Source of the DNA: JAGVUD01 sp052033935
GTDB lineage: Bacteria > Armatimonadota > UBA5829 > DSUL01
Reading direction: 5' to 3'
DNA length: 64,000 bases
Assembly: GCA_052033935.1 (NCBI GenBank)
Contig: JBPOJE010000011.1
Coordinates: 1 to 64,000, forward strand
This document shows, piece by piece, positions 57,141-64,000 of the stretch. The first letter of the stretch is position 1. Each line of letters starts with the position of its first letter. The position numbers and the translations under genes are program-made. A model generated the notes under the pieces. The model did no database searches. It was given only the letters and a program-made list of their open reading frames with translations, and was not told where the DNA came from.

Positions 57141-59942
57141 CTACGAACACCCGCTCTGGGATCCGCAGTTCGCGCACTTGTAGCAGCTACCGCTGCGGAT
57201 CATGATGGCCCCGCACTCGGAACAGGGAGGGGCATCCTGCTGTTGCTGCTGCATCGCAGGCACCTTGCTTCCCTTGCTCGCAAGCGCGGCATCGCCATTA
57301 GACAACGCCGGCCGGTTCACCACACCAATGGCGTCCCTTTCAGCGCCGGTGAGGAACTTGGCTCCCAACCAGCGGAAGATATAGTCCACGATCGACTTGG
57401 CGATCGGTATCTCGGAACTCCCGGTCATCCCTGCCGGTTCGAACCGCATATGGCTGAACTTGCTGACCAGCGTCTGCAAGGGCACGCCATATTGCAGGTT
57501 CAATGAGATAGCAGTCGCGAATGAGTCCATCAGGCCGGAGATAGTGCTGCCTTCCTTGGCCATCGTCAGGAAGATCTCTCCCGGCGAACCATCCTCATAC
57601 ATGCCGACGGTGATGTACCCCTCGTGACCCGCCACCTCAAACTTGTGCGTAATGGAAGCCCGCTCGTTCGGCAACCTGTGGCGATAGGGCTGCGGCGCCT
57701 CCTCCTTGCCCTTGCCGCCGGACAGCGAGGTGTTGAGCGGCTGCGTCCGCTTGGAGCCGTCGCGGTAAACAGCGACAGCCTTGAGACCGCTGCGCCAGCT
57801 CTCGACGTAGGCCTCCTTGATCTGGTCCGGCGTCGCGTCGTTGGGCATGTTCACGGTCTTGGAGATAGCGCCGCTGACGAACGGCTGGACGGCGGCCATC
57901 ATCCGGATGTGACCCATGTAATGGATGCTGCGGTGACCGTTGAACGGCTTGAACGCACAATCGAACACGGGCAGATGCTCGTCTTTCAGGAACGGTGCCC
58001 CTTCGATAGTATCGTTGGCATCTATGTAGTCCACGATTTCGCGGATTTCGCGGGGGTTGTAGCCGAGCTTATCGAGCGCCAGCGGCACGGTACCGTTTAC
58101 CATCTTGAGCATCCCGCCGCCAACGAGCTTCTTGTAGCTCACGAGCGCGATGTCGGGTTCGATGCCGGTCGTGTCGCAGTCCATCATGAACGCGATGGTG
58201 CCGGTGGGCGCCAGAACCGTGGTCTGGGCGTTGCGGAACCCGAACCTGCTGCCGAGATCAACCGCCTCGTCCCACGCATTTCGAGCCGCGGCGGCCAGGT
58301 CTTCGTCGAGCAGCTTCTGGTCCAGCTTCTCGACCGCGGCTCTGTGCATCCGCATGACCTTGAGCATCGGCTCCTGGTTCTTCTCGAAGTAGCGGAACGG
58401 GCCGAGATGCTCGGCCATGCGCGCGGACTGCGCGTAGGCCTCGCCGCACATGACGGCGGTCATCGCCCCCGCGAACGCCCTTCCAGCGTCGCTGTCATAG
58501 GCGACGCCGTTGCTCATAAGGAAGGCACCCAGGTTGGCGTATCCGAGCCCCAGCGGGCGGAAATCGCGCGAGTTGCGGTCAATGGACGTGGTGGGGTAGC
58601 TGGCGTTGGAGACGATCATCTCCATGGCGCTGATGATCACCCGCACCGTGTGGCGGAATGGTTCGATGTCGAAGCGCCCGTCCGGCAGGCGGAACTTGAC
58701 GACATTCAGGCTCGCAAGGTTGCAGGCCGAATCGTCCACAAACATATACTCGCTGCACGGGTTGGACGCGTTGATGGGCGCGCTGTTCGGGCAGGTGTGC
58801 CAGGCGTTGATGGTGGTGTGGAACTGCAGGCCCGGGTCGCCACAGATCCACGCGGCCTCGCTGATGCTGTCCAGGATGTCCGCCGCGTTGTAGCGGTCCA
58901 TTACACGCCCGTCAATGACCGCATGCGTCTCCCACGGCTTGCCGTCCAACGCGCGCTCCATGAAATCGTCGGTGAGCCTGACGCTGTGGTTGGCGTTCTG
59001 GAACTGGACCGAGTCGTAGGCACCGCCGGGCACGTTGAACCCGCCGTCGTAGCCCGCATCAATGAGCGCCCATGCCTTCTTCTCTTCCTCGGCCTTCGAG
59101 TTGATGAACGCGACGATGTCGGGATGATCCACGTTCAGGATGACCATCTTCGCGGCGCGACGGGTTTTGCCGCCGGACTTGATAACGCCCGCGAAGGAGT
59201 CGTATCCCTTCATAAAGGAGACCGGACCGCTTGCAGTGCCTCCGCCCGCGAGCAGCTCATGGCTGGAGCGGATGGGCGACAGATTTGTTCCGGTTCCCGA
59301 GCCCCACTTGAACAGCATGCCCTCGGTCTTCGCCAGATCGAGGATGCTGGCCATGGTGTCCTGCACCGAGTTGATGAAGCAGGCGGAGCACTGCGGGCGC
59401 TCTTCGACGCCGCAATTGAACCAGACCGGGCTGTTGAACGAGCAGATCTGATGAAGCAGAATGTGCGTCAGCTCGTCGCGAAAGGCATCGCGGGCGGAGG
59501 GGCCGGCGAAGTAGCCGCCCTGCTCACCCCAGCCGGTGATCGTGAAGACGATGCGGCTGATGAGTTGCCGGACGCTGTGTTCGCGCTCCGGTGTGCCCAC
59601 CTGGCCGCGGAAGTACTTCGAGACGACCACGTTGGTGGCCATCTGGCTCCACGCCTTCGGGACCTCAACGCCCTGTTGCTCGAAAACGACTTCGCCTTTT
59701 TCGTTTGTGATGAGGGCCGTGCGCGTCTCCCACTCGACCAGATTGAAGGGGTTCTGCCCCTCCCTGGTGTACACCCGCGCAAACCGGAGGCCGGCTATTC
59801 CGGAGCCGCCGGGGCGCGAGGCGGGCGCTGAGCCCCCGCCCTCCGCATGAGAAACACTTGCGCCGTCCGTCACGGCCTTTGTTGTCTTGTCCACACCATC
59901 CACAGCAGTCAGATTATCATTCCCGGAAAGGTTCGAATCCAT
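57141..59942 (-). CDS. nrdJ: Adenosylcobalamin-dependent ribonucleotide reductase (class II)
   Basis: NrdJ makes deoxyribonucleotides using B12, with or without oxygen. ATG 59942 lies eight bases after AGGAGG; longer in-frame extension to 60152 lacks such a site. The 933-aa protein has the RNR barrel: SFNSPVWFNCGVEERPQCSACFIN (catalytic Cys region), GSGTGTNLSPIRSS, NPCSEYMFVDDSACNLASLNV, LAPTGTIAFMMDCDTTGIEPD and, near the C-terminus, GAKFLTGAERDAIG. It ends with a cysteine-rich zinc tail (CSECGAIMIRSGSCYKCANCGSQSGCS). The N-terminal 45 residues are Gly/Ser/Ala-rich. It stands alone on the minus strand, with tandem NrdR boxes upstream. Confidence 0.96.
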   Translation of the reverse strand: MDSNLSGNDNLTAVDGVDKTTKAVTDGASVSHAEGGGSAPASRPGGSGIAGLRFARVYTREGQNPFNLVEWETRTALITNEKGEVVFEQQGVEVPKAWSQMATNVVVSKYFRGQVGTPEREHSVRQLISRIVFTITGWGEQGGYFAGPSARDAFRDELTHILLHQICSFNSPVWFNCGVEERPQCSACFINSVQDTMASILDLAKTEGMLFKWGSGTGTNLSPIRSSHELLAGGGTASGPVSFMKGYDSFAGVIKSGGKTRRAAKMVILNVDHPDIVAFINSKAEEEKKAWALIDAGYDGGFNVPGGAYDSVQFQNANHSVRLTDDFMERALDGKPWETHAVIDGRVMDRYNAADILDSISEAAWICGDPGLQFHTTINAWHTCPNSAPINASNPCSEYMFVDDSACNLASLNVVKFRLPDGRFDIEPFRHTVRVIISAMEMIVSNASYPTTSIDRNSRDFRPLGLGYANLGAFLMSNGVAYDSDAGRAFAGAMTAVMCGEAYAQSARMAEHLGPFRYFEKNQEPMLKVMRMHRAAVEKLDQKLLDEDLAAAARNAWDEAVDLGSRFGFRNAQTTVLAPTGTIAFMMDCDTTGIEPDIALVSYKKLVGGGMLKMVNGTVPLALDKLGYNPREIREIVDYIDANDTIEGAPFLKDEHLPVFDCAFKPFNGHRSIHYMGHIRMMAAVQPFVSGAISKTVNMPNDATPDQIKEAYVESWRSGLKAVAVYRDGSKRTQPLNTSLSGGKGKEEAPQPYRHRLPNERASITHKFEVAGHEGYITVGMYEDGSPGEIFLTMAKEGSTISGLMDSFATAISLNLQYGVPLQTLVSKFSHMRFEPAGMTGSSEIPIAKSIVDYIFRWLGAKFLTGAERDAIGVVNRPALSNGDAALASKGSKVPAMQQQQQDAPPCSECGAIMIRSGSCYKCANCGSQSGCS

Positions 59943-60214
59943 TCGCCCATTCCTCCTTGCGAAATTCTTGCCTGGGGCCAATTCCCGCCGCGTATTCAGC
60001 ACCCGGCCGGTGCGGGGCCGGCCCGAGACGCACTCATCGCCTGAACCGAACCTCAGGAGTCGCAGAGAGCGCGCCGCCGCCCCGTGGGCTGTGTTGCCCG
60101 TCTTTCGCAGGCCTATCAACCGGAGCTTCCTTGTCATCCGCTGGCACGGCACGTTGTTGTGCCAACAGCAGAGCCAAGTGTAAACCCCTTATCGCCCGGC
60201 GTCAAGTGGATTAC

Positions 60215-60259
60215 CACAACATCTAGTAACTATTTTTTCCATGCCCGCCATATATTGTG
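60215..60259 (-). promoter_or_regulatory. Tandem NrdR boxes upstream of nrdJ
   Basis: On the minus strand CACAATATATGGCG (60259-60246) matches the NrdR consensus CACWATATATWGTG at 12 of 14 positions. TACTAGATGTTGTG (60228-60215) matches at 11 of 14. Their starts are 31 bases apart, about three helical turns, the normal spacing for cooperative NrdR binding. A TTACAA -35 (about 60276-60281) with an AATATA -10 spaced 18 bases would overlap the upstream box. The leader to the ATG is nearly 280 bases. Confidence 0.65.
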
Positions 60260-60430
60260 CCCGAATGTACAAGTTTGTAACGTGAGAGTTGCTCATGACT
60301 AGGGTCTCGTGCGCTCGGGCCTGCCGTCCAAAATAACCCGGAGACGGCTTTTTCGCAGAGCCGCCGCAGGAAGTTCCGGTGGTCAGATGGTATTGATACG
60401 ATGTCAGACTGACATTCGGAGGTACAGGTC

Positions 60431-61405
60431 ATGGACAAGATTCGCTGGGGGATTCTGGGGCCGGGTCAGATTGCAAACAGGATGGCGGCGGCTCTCCGCA
60501 ATCTGCCGGACGCGGAGATTGCCGCGGTGGGCAGCCGGCGTGAAGAGGCCGGCCGGGAGTTCGCCGCGAAATACGGCATACCGACGGTGCACCGCGGCTA
60601 CGAAGCGCTGGCGGCGGACCCGAACGTGGACGCCGTGTATGTGGCGACGCCTCATCCGTTCCACAAGGACGCGGCGATTCTTTGCCTGGAGGCGGGCAAG
60701 GCAGTTCTATGCGAAAAGCCGTTTGCGGTGAACGCGCGGCAGGCAGCGGAGATGATCAAGAAGGCGCGGGAGAACAAGGTCTTCCTGATGGAGGCGATGT
60801 GGACGCGCTTTCTGCCGGCCATCCAGAAATTGAAGTGGCTCGTGGCCGACCATACGGTGGGCCAGGCGAAGATGCTGGAGGCGGACTTCGGTTTTCGCGC
60901 TGAGCGCAACCCGAGCGGGCGGCTGTTTGCTCCGGAGCTCGCGGGCGGAGCGCTTCTAGATGTGGGGGTGTACCCGATCTCTCTCGATTCGTTCCTGTTC
61001 GGCACGCCTTCGCGGGTGGCGTCGCTCGCCGACATCGGGCCGACGGGCGTGGACGAGCAGAACGCGGTGATCCTTGCGCACGACGGCGGCCCGCTGAGCG
61101 TGCTCGTGTCGGCGGTCCGGACAACAACGCGGCACGAGGCCTGCGTTCTGGGAACGCAGGGCAAGATCACCGTGCGTTCGTTCTGGACGGCCTCGGGCCT
61201 TACGATAAGCCGCGAAGGCCGCGAGGAGACCATTGATCTCCCCATCGCCGGCAACGGCTTCGAGTATGAGGCGCAGGAAGTGATGAAGCTGCTGCGCGAG
61301 GGCAAGACCGAAAGCCCAGAGATGCCCCTGGACGAGACCCATTCCATTATGAAGACGATGGACAGAATCCGTGACCAGTGGGGCCTCAAGTATCCGTTCG
61401 AGTAG
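60431..61405 (+). CDS. Gfo/Idh/MocA family dehydrogenase
   Basis: The 324-aa protein has the NAD(P) loop GILGPGQIANRMAAAL, SRREEAGREFAAKYGIP, VDAVYVATPHPFHKDAAILCLEAGKAVLCEKPF with the EKP lysine, and EAMWTRFLPAIQKLKWLV. It is close to the trans-1,2-dihydrobenzene-1,2-diol dehydrogenase or glucose-fructose-oxidoreductase-like branch (DFGFRAERNPSGRLFAPELAGGALLDVGVYPI). GGAGG precedes the ATG. Two sugar-linked genes follow on the same strand. Confidence 0.93.
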   Translation: MDKIRWGILGPGQIANRMAAALRNLPDAEIAAVGSRREEAGREFAAKYGIPTVHRGYEALAADPNVDAVYVATPHPFHKDAAILCLEAGKAVLCEKPFAVNARQAAEMIKKARENKVFLMEAMWTRFLPAIQKLKWLVADHTVGQAKMLEADFGFRAERNPSGRLFAPELAGGALLDVGVYPISLDSFLFGTPSRVASLADIGPTGVDEQNAVILAHDGGPLSVLVSAVRTTTRHEACVLGTQGKITVRSFWTASGLTISREGREETIDLPIAGNGFEYEAQEVMKLLREGKTESPEMPLDETHSIMKTMDRIRDQWGLKYPFE

Positions 61406-61462
61406 GACGCGGCGCTGCGTGGCAGACGCCACCATCACAACAGATTAGGAGCATGTTCACAA

Positions 61463-62419
61463 ATGCAGTATGGATCAGTCGTCGGGTTGGACAACCCCGT
61501 TTCCCGCATCGTTCACGGCACGGTTATGGTCAGTTCGGGCGACCTGGACTACAGCTTCGGACTGCTGGACGCGGTTTTCGCGCGCGGGTGCAATACATTT
61601 GACACCGGACACATCTACGGAGGCGGCGATAACGAGCGCACCGTGGGCAGGTGGGTCAACGAGCGCGGGCTGCGTGACAAGGTGGTGCTCATCGGCAAGG
61701 GCGCGCACCACAACGAGGATCGCAGGCGCGTGACGCCGTGGGACATCGCCTCCGACCTCTACGACTCGCTGGCGCGCTTCCAGACGGACTACATAGACCT
61801 GTATCTTCTGCACCGGGACGATGAGGGAGTCCCGGTGGGGCCGATCGTCGAGATACTGAACGAGCATCGCGAGGCGGGGCGCATCCGCGCATTTGGCGGA
61901 TCGAACTGGTCGCACAAGCGCGTGCAGGAAGCGAACGATTACGCCGCGGCTCACGGTCTGACGCCGTTTGCGGCAAGCAGCCCGCATTTCAGCCTGGCCG
62001 AGCAGTACAACGAGCCCTGGGACAACTGCGTGACCATCACGGGCAAGAAGCAGCAGGCGGCGCGGGAATGGTACAAACAGACTCAGATGCCCCTGTTCAC
62101 CTGGTCCAGCGTGGCACTGGGCTTCTTCACGGGACAGGTCCGCCGGGACAACCTGGACTCTGTCACCGAGGGGCCGTTCGCGCTGTGCGCCCACTGCTAT
62201 GCGGGCGACGAGAACTTCGAGCGGCAGGCGCGCGCTGAGAAGCTGGCAGCCGATAAGGGGTTGACGCCAAGCCAGATCGCACTCGCGTGGGTACTGAACA
62301 GCCCGATGAACGTGTTTCCACTGGTGGGAGCGCGGTCGGAAGAGGAGTTCACCCAGAACGAGGCCGTGCTTGATCTGAAGCTCACGCCGCAGGAGATGGC
62401 GTGGCTGAATCTAGAGTAA
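61463..62419 (+). CDS. Aldo/keto reductase
   Basis: The 318-aa barrel has the tetrad positions: FDTGHIYGGGDNERTVGRW (Asp and Tyr), VLIGKGAHHNE (Lys) and DLYLLHRDD (His). Family blocks RIRAFGGSNWSHKRVQEA and GLTPSQIALAWVLNSPMNVFPLVGARSEEEF follow. Such enzymes reduce sugar aldehydes and ketones with NADPH. The start at ATG 61463 is clean. It is 57 bases after the dehydrogenase and 16 bases before the DUF4838 gene, suggesting one operon for a sugar derivative. Confidence 0.93.
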   Translation: MQYGSVVGLDNPVSRIVHGTVMVSSGDLDYSFGLLDAVFARGCNTFDTGHIYGGGDNERTVGRWVNERGLRDKVVLIGKGAHHNEDRRRVTPWDIASDLYDSLARFQTDYIDLYLLHRDDEGVPVGPIVEILNEHREAGRIRAFGGSNWSHKRVQEANDYAAAHGLTPFAASSPHFSLAEQYNEPWDNCVTITGKKQQAAREWYKQTQMPLFTWSSVALGFFTGQVRRDNLDSVTEGPFALCAHCYAGDENFERQARAEKLAADKGLTPSQIALAWVLNSPMNVFPLVGARSEEEFTQNEAVLDLKLTPQEMAWLNLE

Positions 62420-62435
62420 GACGAGGAGGACAGAT

Positions 62436-64000
62436 ATGCAGCAATTGCAGATAGTCCGGCTTGGTACGGATGAGGCTGTGGGGTTTGCGGCAGAAGAGCT
62501 TGCCCGGTATCTGGGCGAGGCGACGGGCGAACAGCCCGGGGTGAAGACGGCCGATGCGCCCCCGGCAAGCGAGCCTGGCGGGCTGTGGGTCGGCACGTTC
62601 GCGGACTTCGGCGACGATCTGCGCAACTGGCCCGAAACAACGGGCGATGCGGCGCTGGACGACGCGGTCTTCATCGAGACGAGCGGCGGCGCGGGCATCA
62701 TCGCCGGGTCGAACCCGGGCAGCACGCTGTTCGCCGTGTACCGTTATTTGAGGGAGCTGGGCTTCCGCTGGGTGAGCCCGGGCAAAGAAGGCGACCGCAT
62801 CCCCGCCGTGAGCCTGGAGGCGGCCGCGGTGCGTGTAGCCGAGACGGCGTCTTACAGGCACAGGGGCATCTGCATCGAGGGCGCGGTCAGCTACGAGAAC
62901 GTCCGGGACGTCGTGGACTGGTCGGCAAAGAACGGCTTCAACACCTACTTCATGCAGTTTCGCGAAGCGCATACATTCTTCAACCGCTGGTACACGCACA
63001 TGAAGAACCCGTTTCTGGAGCCGGAGCCGTTCCCCGTGGAGCGCGCGCGTGAGTTCAAGGCATGGCTGACGCGCGAGATCGGCAAGCGAGGAATGGTGTT
63101 CCACGACGTGGGGCACGGGTGGACATGCGAGCCGTTCGGGATTCCGGGCCTCGGCTGGAACGACTACGAGGAGCCGCTGTCCGATGAGGTGACGGGGTAT
63201 CTCGCCGAGGTGAACGGCGAGCGCAAGCTGTGGCGCAAGATTCCGATGAACACGAACCTGTGCTACTCGAACCCGGAAGTGCGCCAGATTGTGACCGACG
63301 ACATAGTGCAGTACGCACGGCAACACCCGGAGGTGGATGTCATTCATTTCTGGCTGGCGGACGGGTCGAACAACCAGTGCGAATGCGAGGAGTGCCGTAA
63401 GGCCCGGCCTTCGGACTTCTACGTGAGGATGCTGAACGAACTGGACGAGAAGCTGACCTCCGAGAACCTGCCGGCGCGGATCGTATTCCTCATATACGTG
63501 GACCTGCTGTGGCCCCCGGAGCGTGAGGTCATCAAGAACAAGGACCGCTTCATTCTGATGTTTGCCCCCATCACGCGGACATACAGCCGGGCGTTCAAGG
63601 CGAAAGAGGCGTTGCCGAAGTTGCCGCCGTACGACAGGAACAAGCTGGAGTTCCCTGCCAGCGTGGAAGCGAACGTCGCGTTTCTGCGCGCGTGGCAGCG
63701 GATGTTCGACGGCGACAGCTTCGATTTCGACTACCACTACATGTGGGACCATCTCAAGGATCCGGGCTACTACGCCATCGCCCGGACGCTGCATAGCGAC
63801 GTGGTGAACCTGGTGGACATAGGGCTGAACGGGCTGGTGAGCTGCCAGGCGCAAAGGACGTTTCTGCCGCACGGCCTCGGGATGTGCCTGATGGGGCAAG
63901 CGCTCTGGGACCGGACGACGGACTTCGACGCGTTCGCGGATGACTTCTTCGGCGCGGCGTTCGGGCCGGACGGGAAGGCCTGCCGCGAGTATATGAAGAC
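62436..64000 (+). CDS. DUF4838 protein, C-terminus beyond window
   Basis: ATG 62436 follows GAGGAGGA and the frame is open to the edge (over 520 codons). The N-terminal domain (residues 1-105, EAVGFAAEELARYLGEATGEQP, AGSNPGSTLFAVYRYLRELGFRWVSPGKEGDRIP) resembles the small domain found before the barrel in GH20 and alpha-glucuronidase-like enzymes. The next 400 residues form a barrel with RHRGICIEGAVSYENVRDVVDWSAKNGFNT, HFWLADGSNNQCECEECRK (a Cys set typical of DUF4838) and FDFDYHYMWDHLKDPGYY. No signal peptide is seen. It likely acts on a glycan; the substrate is unknown. Confidence 0.88.
   Translation, partial: MQQLQIVRLGTDEAVGFAAEELARYLGEATGEQPGVKTADAPPASEPGGLWVGTFADFGDDLRNWPETTGDAALDDAVFIETSGGAGIIAGSNPGSTLFAVYRYLRELGFRWVSPGKEGDRIPAVSLEAAAVRVAETASYRHRGICIEGAVSYENVRDVVDWSAKNGFNTYFMQFREAHTFFNRWYTHMKNPFLEPEPFPVERAREFKAWLTREIGKRGMVFHDVGHGWTCEPFGIPGLGWNDYEEPLSDEVTGYLAEVNGERKLWRKIPMNTNLCYSNPEVRQIVTDDIVQYARQHPEVDVIHFWLADGSNNQCECEECRKARPSDFYVRMLNELDEKLTSENLPARIVFLIYVDLLWPPEREVIKNKDRFILMFAPITRTYSRAFKAKEALPKLPPYDRNKLEFPASVEANVAFLRAWQRMFDGDSFDFDYHYMWDHLKDPGYYAIARTLHSDVVNLVDIGLNGLVSCQAQRTFLPHGLGMCLMGQALWDRTTDFDAFADDFFGAAFGPDGKACREYMK

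Noticed and set aside
57624..59831. 735-codon open frame antisense to nrdJ
   Set aside because: It is the mirror of a fully conserved nrdJ frame; GC-rich third positions routinely leave antisense frames open, and it shows no domain or ribosome site.
59925..59950. GGTTCGAATCC, a tRNA T-loop-like string at the nrdJ start
   Set aside because: The flanking bases do not make a proper T stem and no acceptor or anticodon arms are present; it is within the nrdJ N-terminus.
59943..60214. Cobalamin riboswitch in the nrdJ leader
   Set aside because: A manual look for the GCCACTG B12-box and surrounding conserved strings found none; only generic hairpins were seen.

Overview
The window is GC-rich bacterial DNA, densely coding on both strands. 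No rRNA, tRNA, CRISPR array, insertion sequence or phage gene was seen. The gene content suits a free-living Gram-negative-type heterotroph, most likely Armatimonadota. This rests on many lipoprotein signals, a PEP-CTERM protein, rare glycosidase-like families (WbsX/GH99-like, GHL10, GH42-like, GH38, DUF4838), several Gfo/Idh/MocA dehydrogenases, B12-dependent ribonucleotide reductase and frequent TTG starts. The phylum is inference; Planctomycetota or Verrucomicrobiota cannot be excluded by eye.

Layout. 1-2.5 kb: truncated SUMF1-domain lipoprotein and two overlapping amidohydrolase-2 genes, the second without metal ligands. 2.5-7.1 kb: cruciform-type repeat, then a trp operon in which trpE, trpG and trpD survive only as a short fused remnant and trpF has two frameshifts, while trpC, trpB and trpA are intact. 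7.1-11.1 kb: deoC, recO, a Spy-like lipoprotein, an M24-fold protein with altered active site, and a zinc-finger/GspE-like fusion. 11.1-15.5 kb: sugar-isomerase-like TIM barrel, a three-gene set with an orphan ABC sugar-binding lipoprotein, and citrate synthase behind a good sigma-70 promoter. 15.5-21.2 kb (minus): M16 peptidase-dapB-asd-dapA-RNase J, an order resembling the Bacillus dap cluster. 21.4-29 kb: unknown Tat-type protein, scpA-scpB, D,D-carboxypeptidase, pseudouridine synthase and a BtuFCD-type importer. 29-36.6 kb: beta-lactamase-fold hydrolase, orphan hydF, a 913-aa WbsX-like secreted enzyme and ftsH. 36.7-44.7 kb: formiminotransferase, phosphoesterase, M20 peptidase, Gfo/Idh/MocA, GHL10, ispH and a methyltransferase. 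44.7-52.4 kb: GH42-like enzyme, EamA transporter, DoxX, a histidine-phosphatase-fold protein without catalytic histidines, GH38 alpha-mannosidase and a small membrane protein. 52.4-57 kb: PEP-CTERM protein, URO-D-family protein and ADP-ribosylglycohydrolase, all frameshifted. 57-64 kb: nrdJ with tandem NrdR boxes, another Gfo/Idh/MocA gene, an aldo/keto reductase and a DUF4838 gene running off the edge.

Themes. (1) Glycan use: the secreted and cytoplasmic glycosidase-like proteins, dehydrogenases, sugar-binding protein and TIM-barrel isomerase-like protein suggest breakdown of complex or modified sugars. (2) Cobalamin: BtuFCD-type import sits in the same window as B12-dependent NrdJ. (3) Pseudo-enzymes: three proteins keep a hydrolase fold but lack catalytic residues. 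(4) Data quality: at least seven single-base losses, clustered near 3-5 kb and 53-56.6 kb, look more like consensus errors than biology, and the trpE/trpD deletion may have the same origin.
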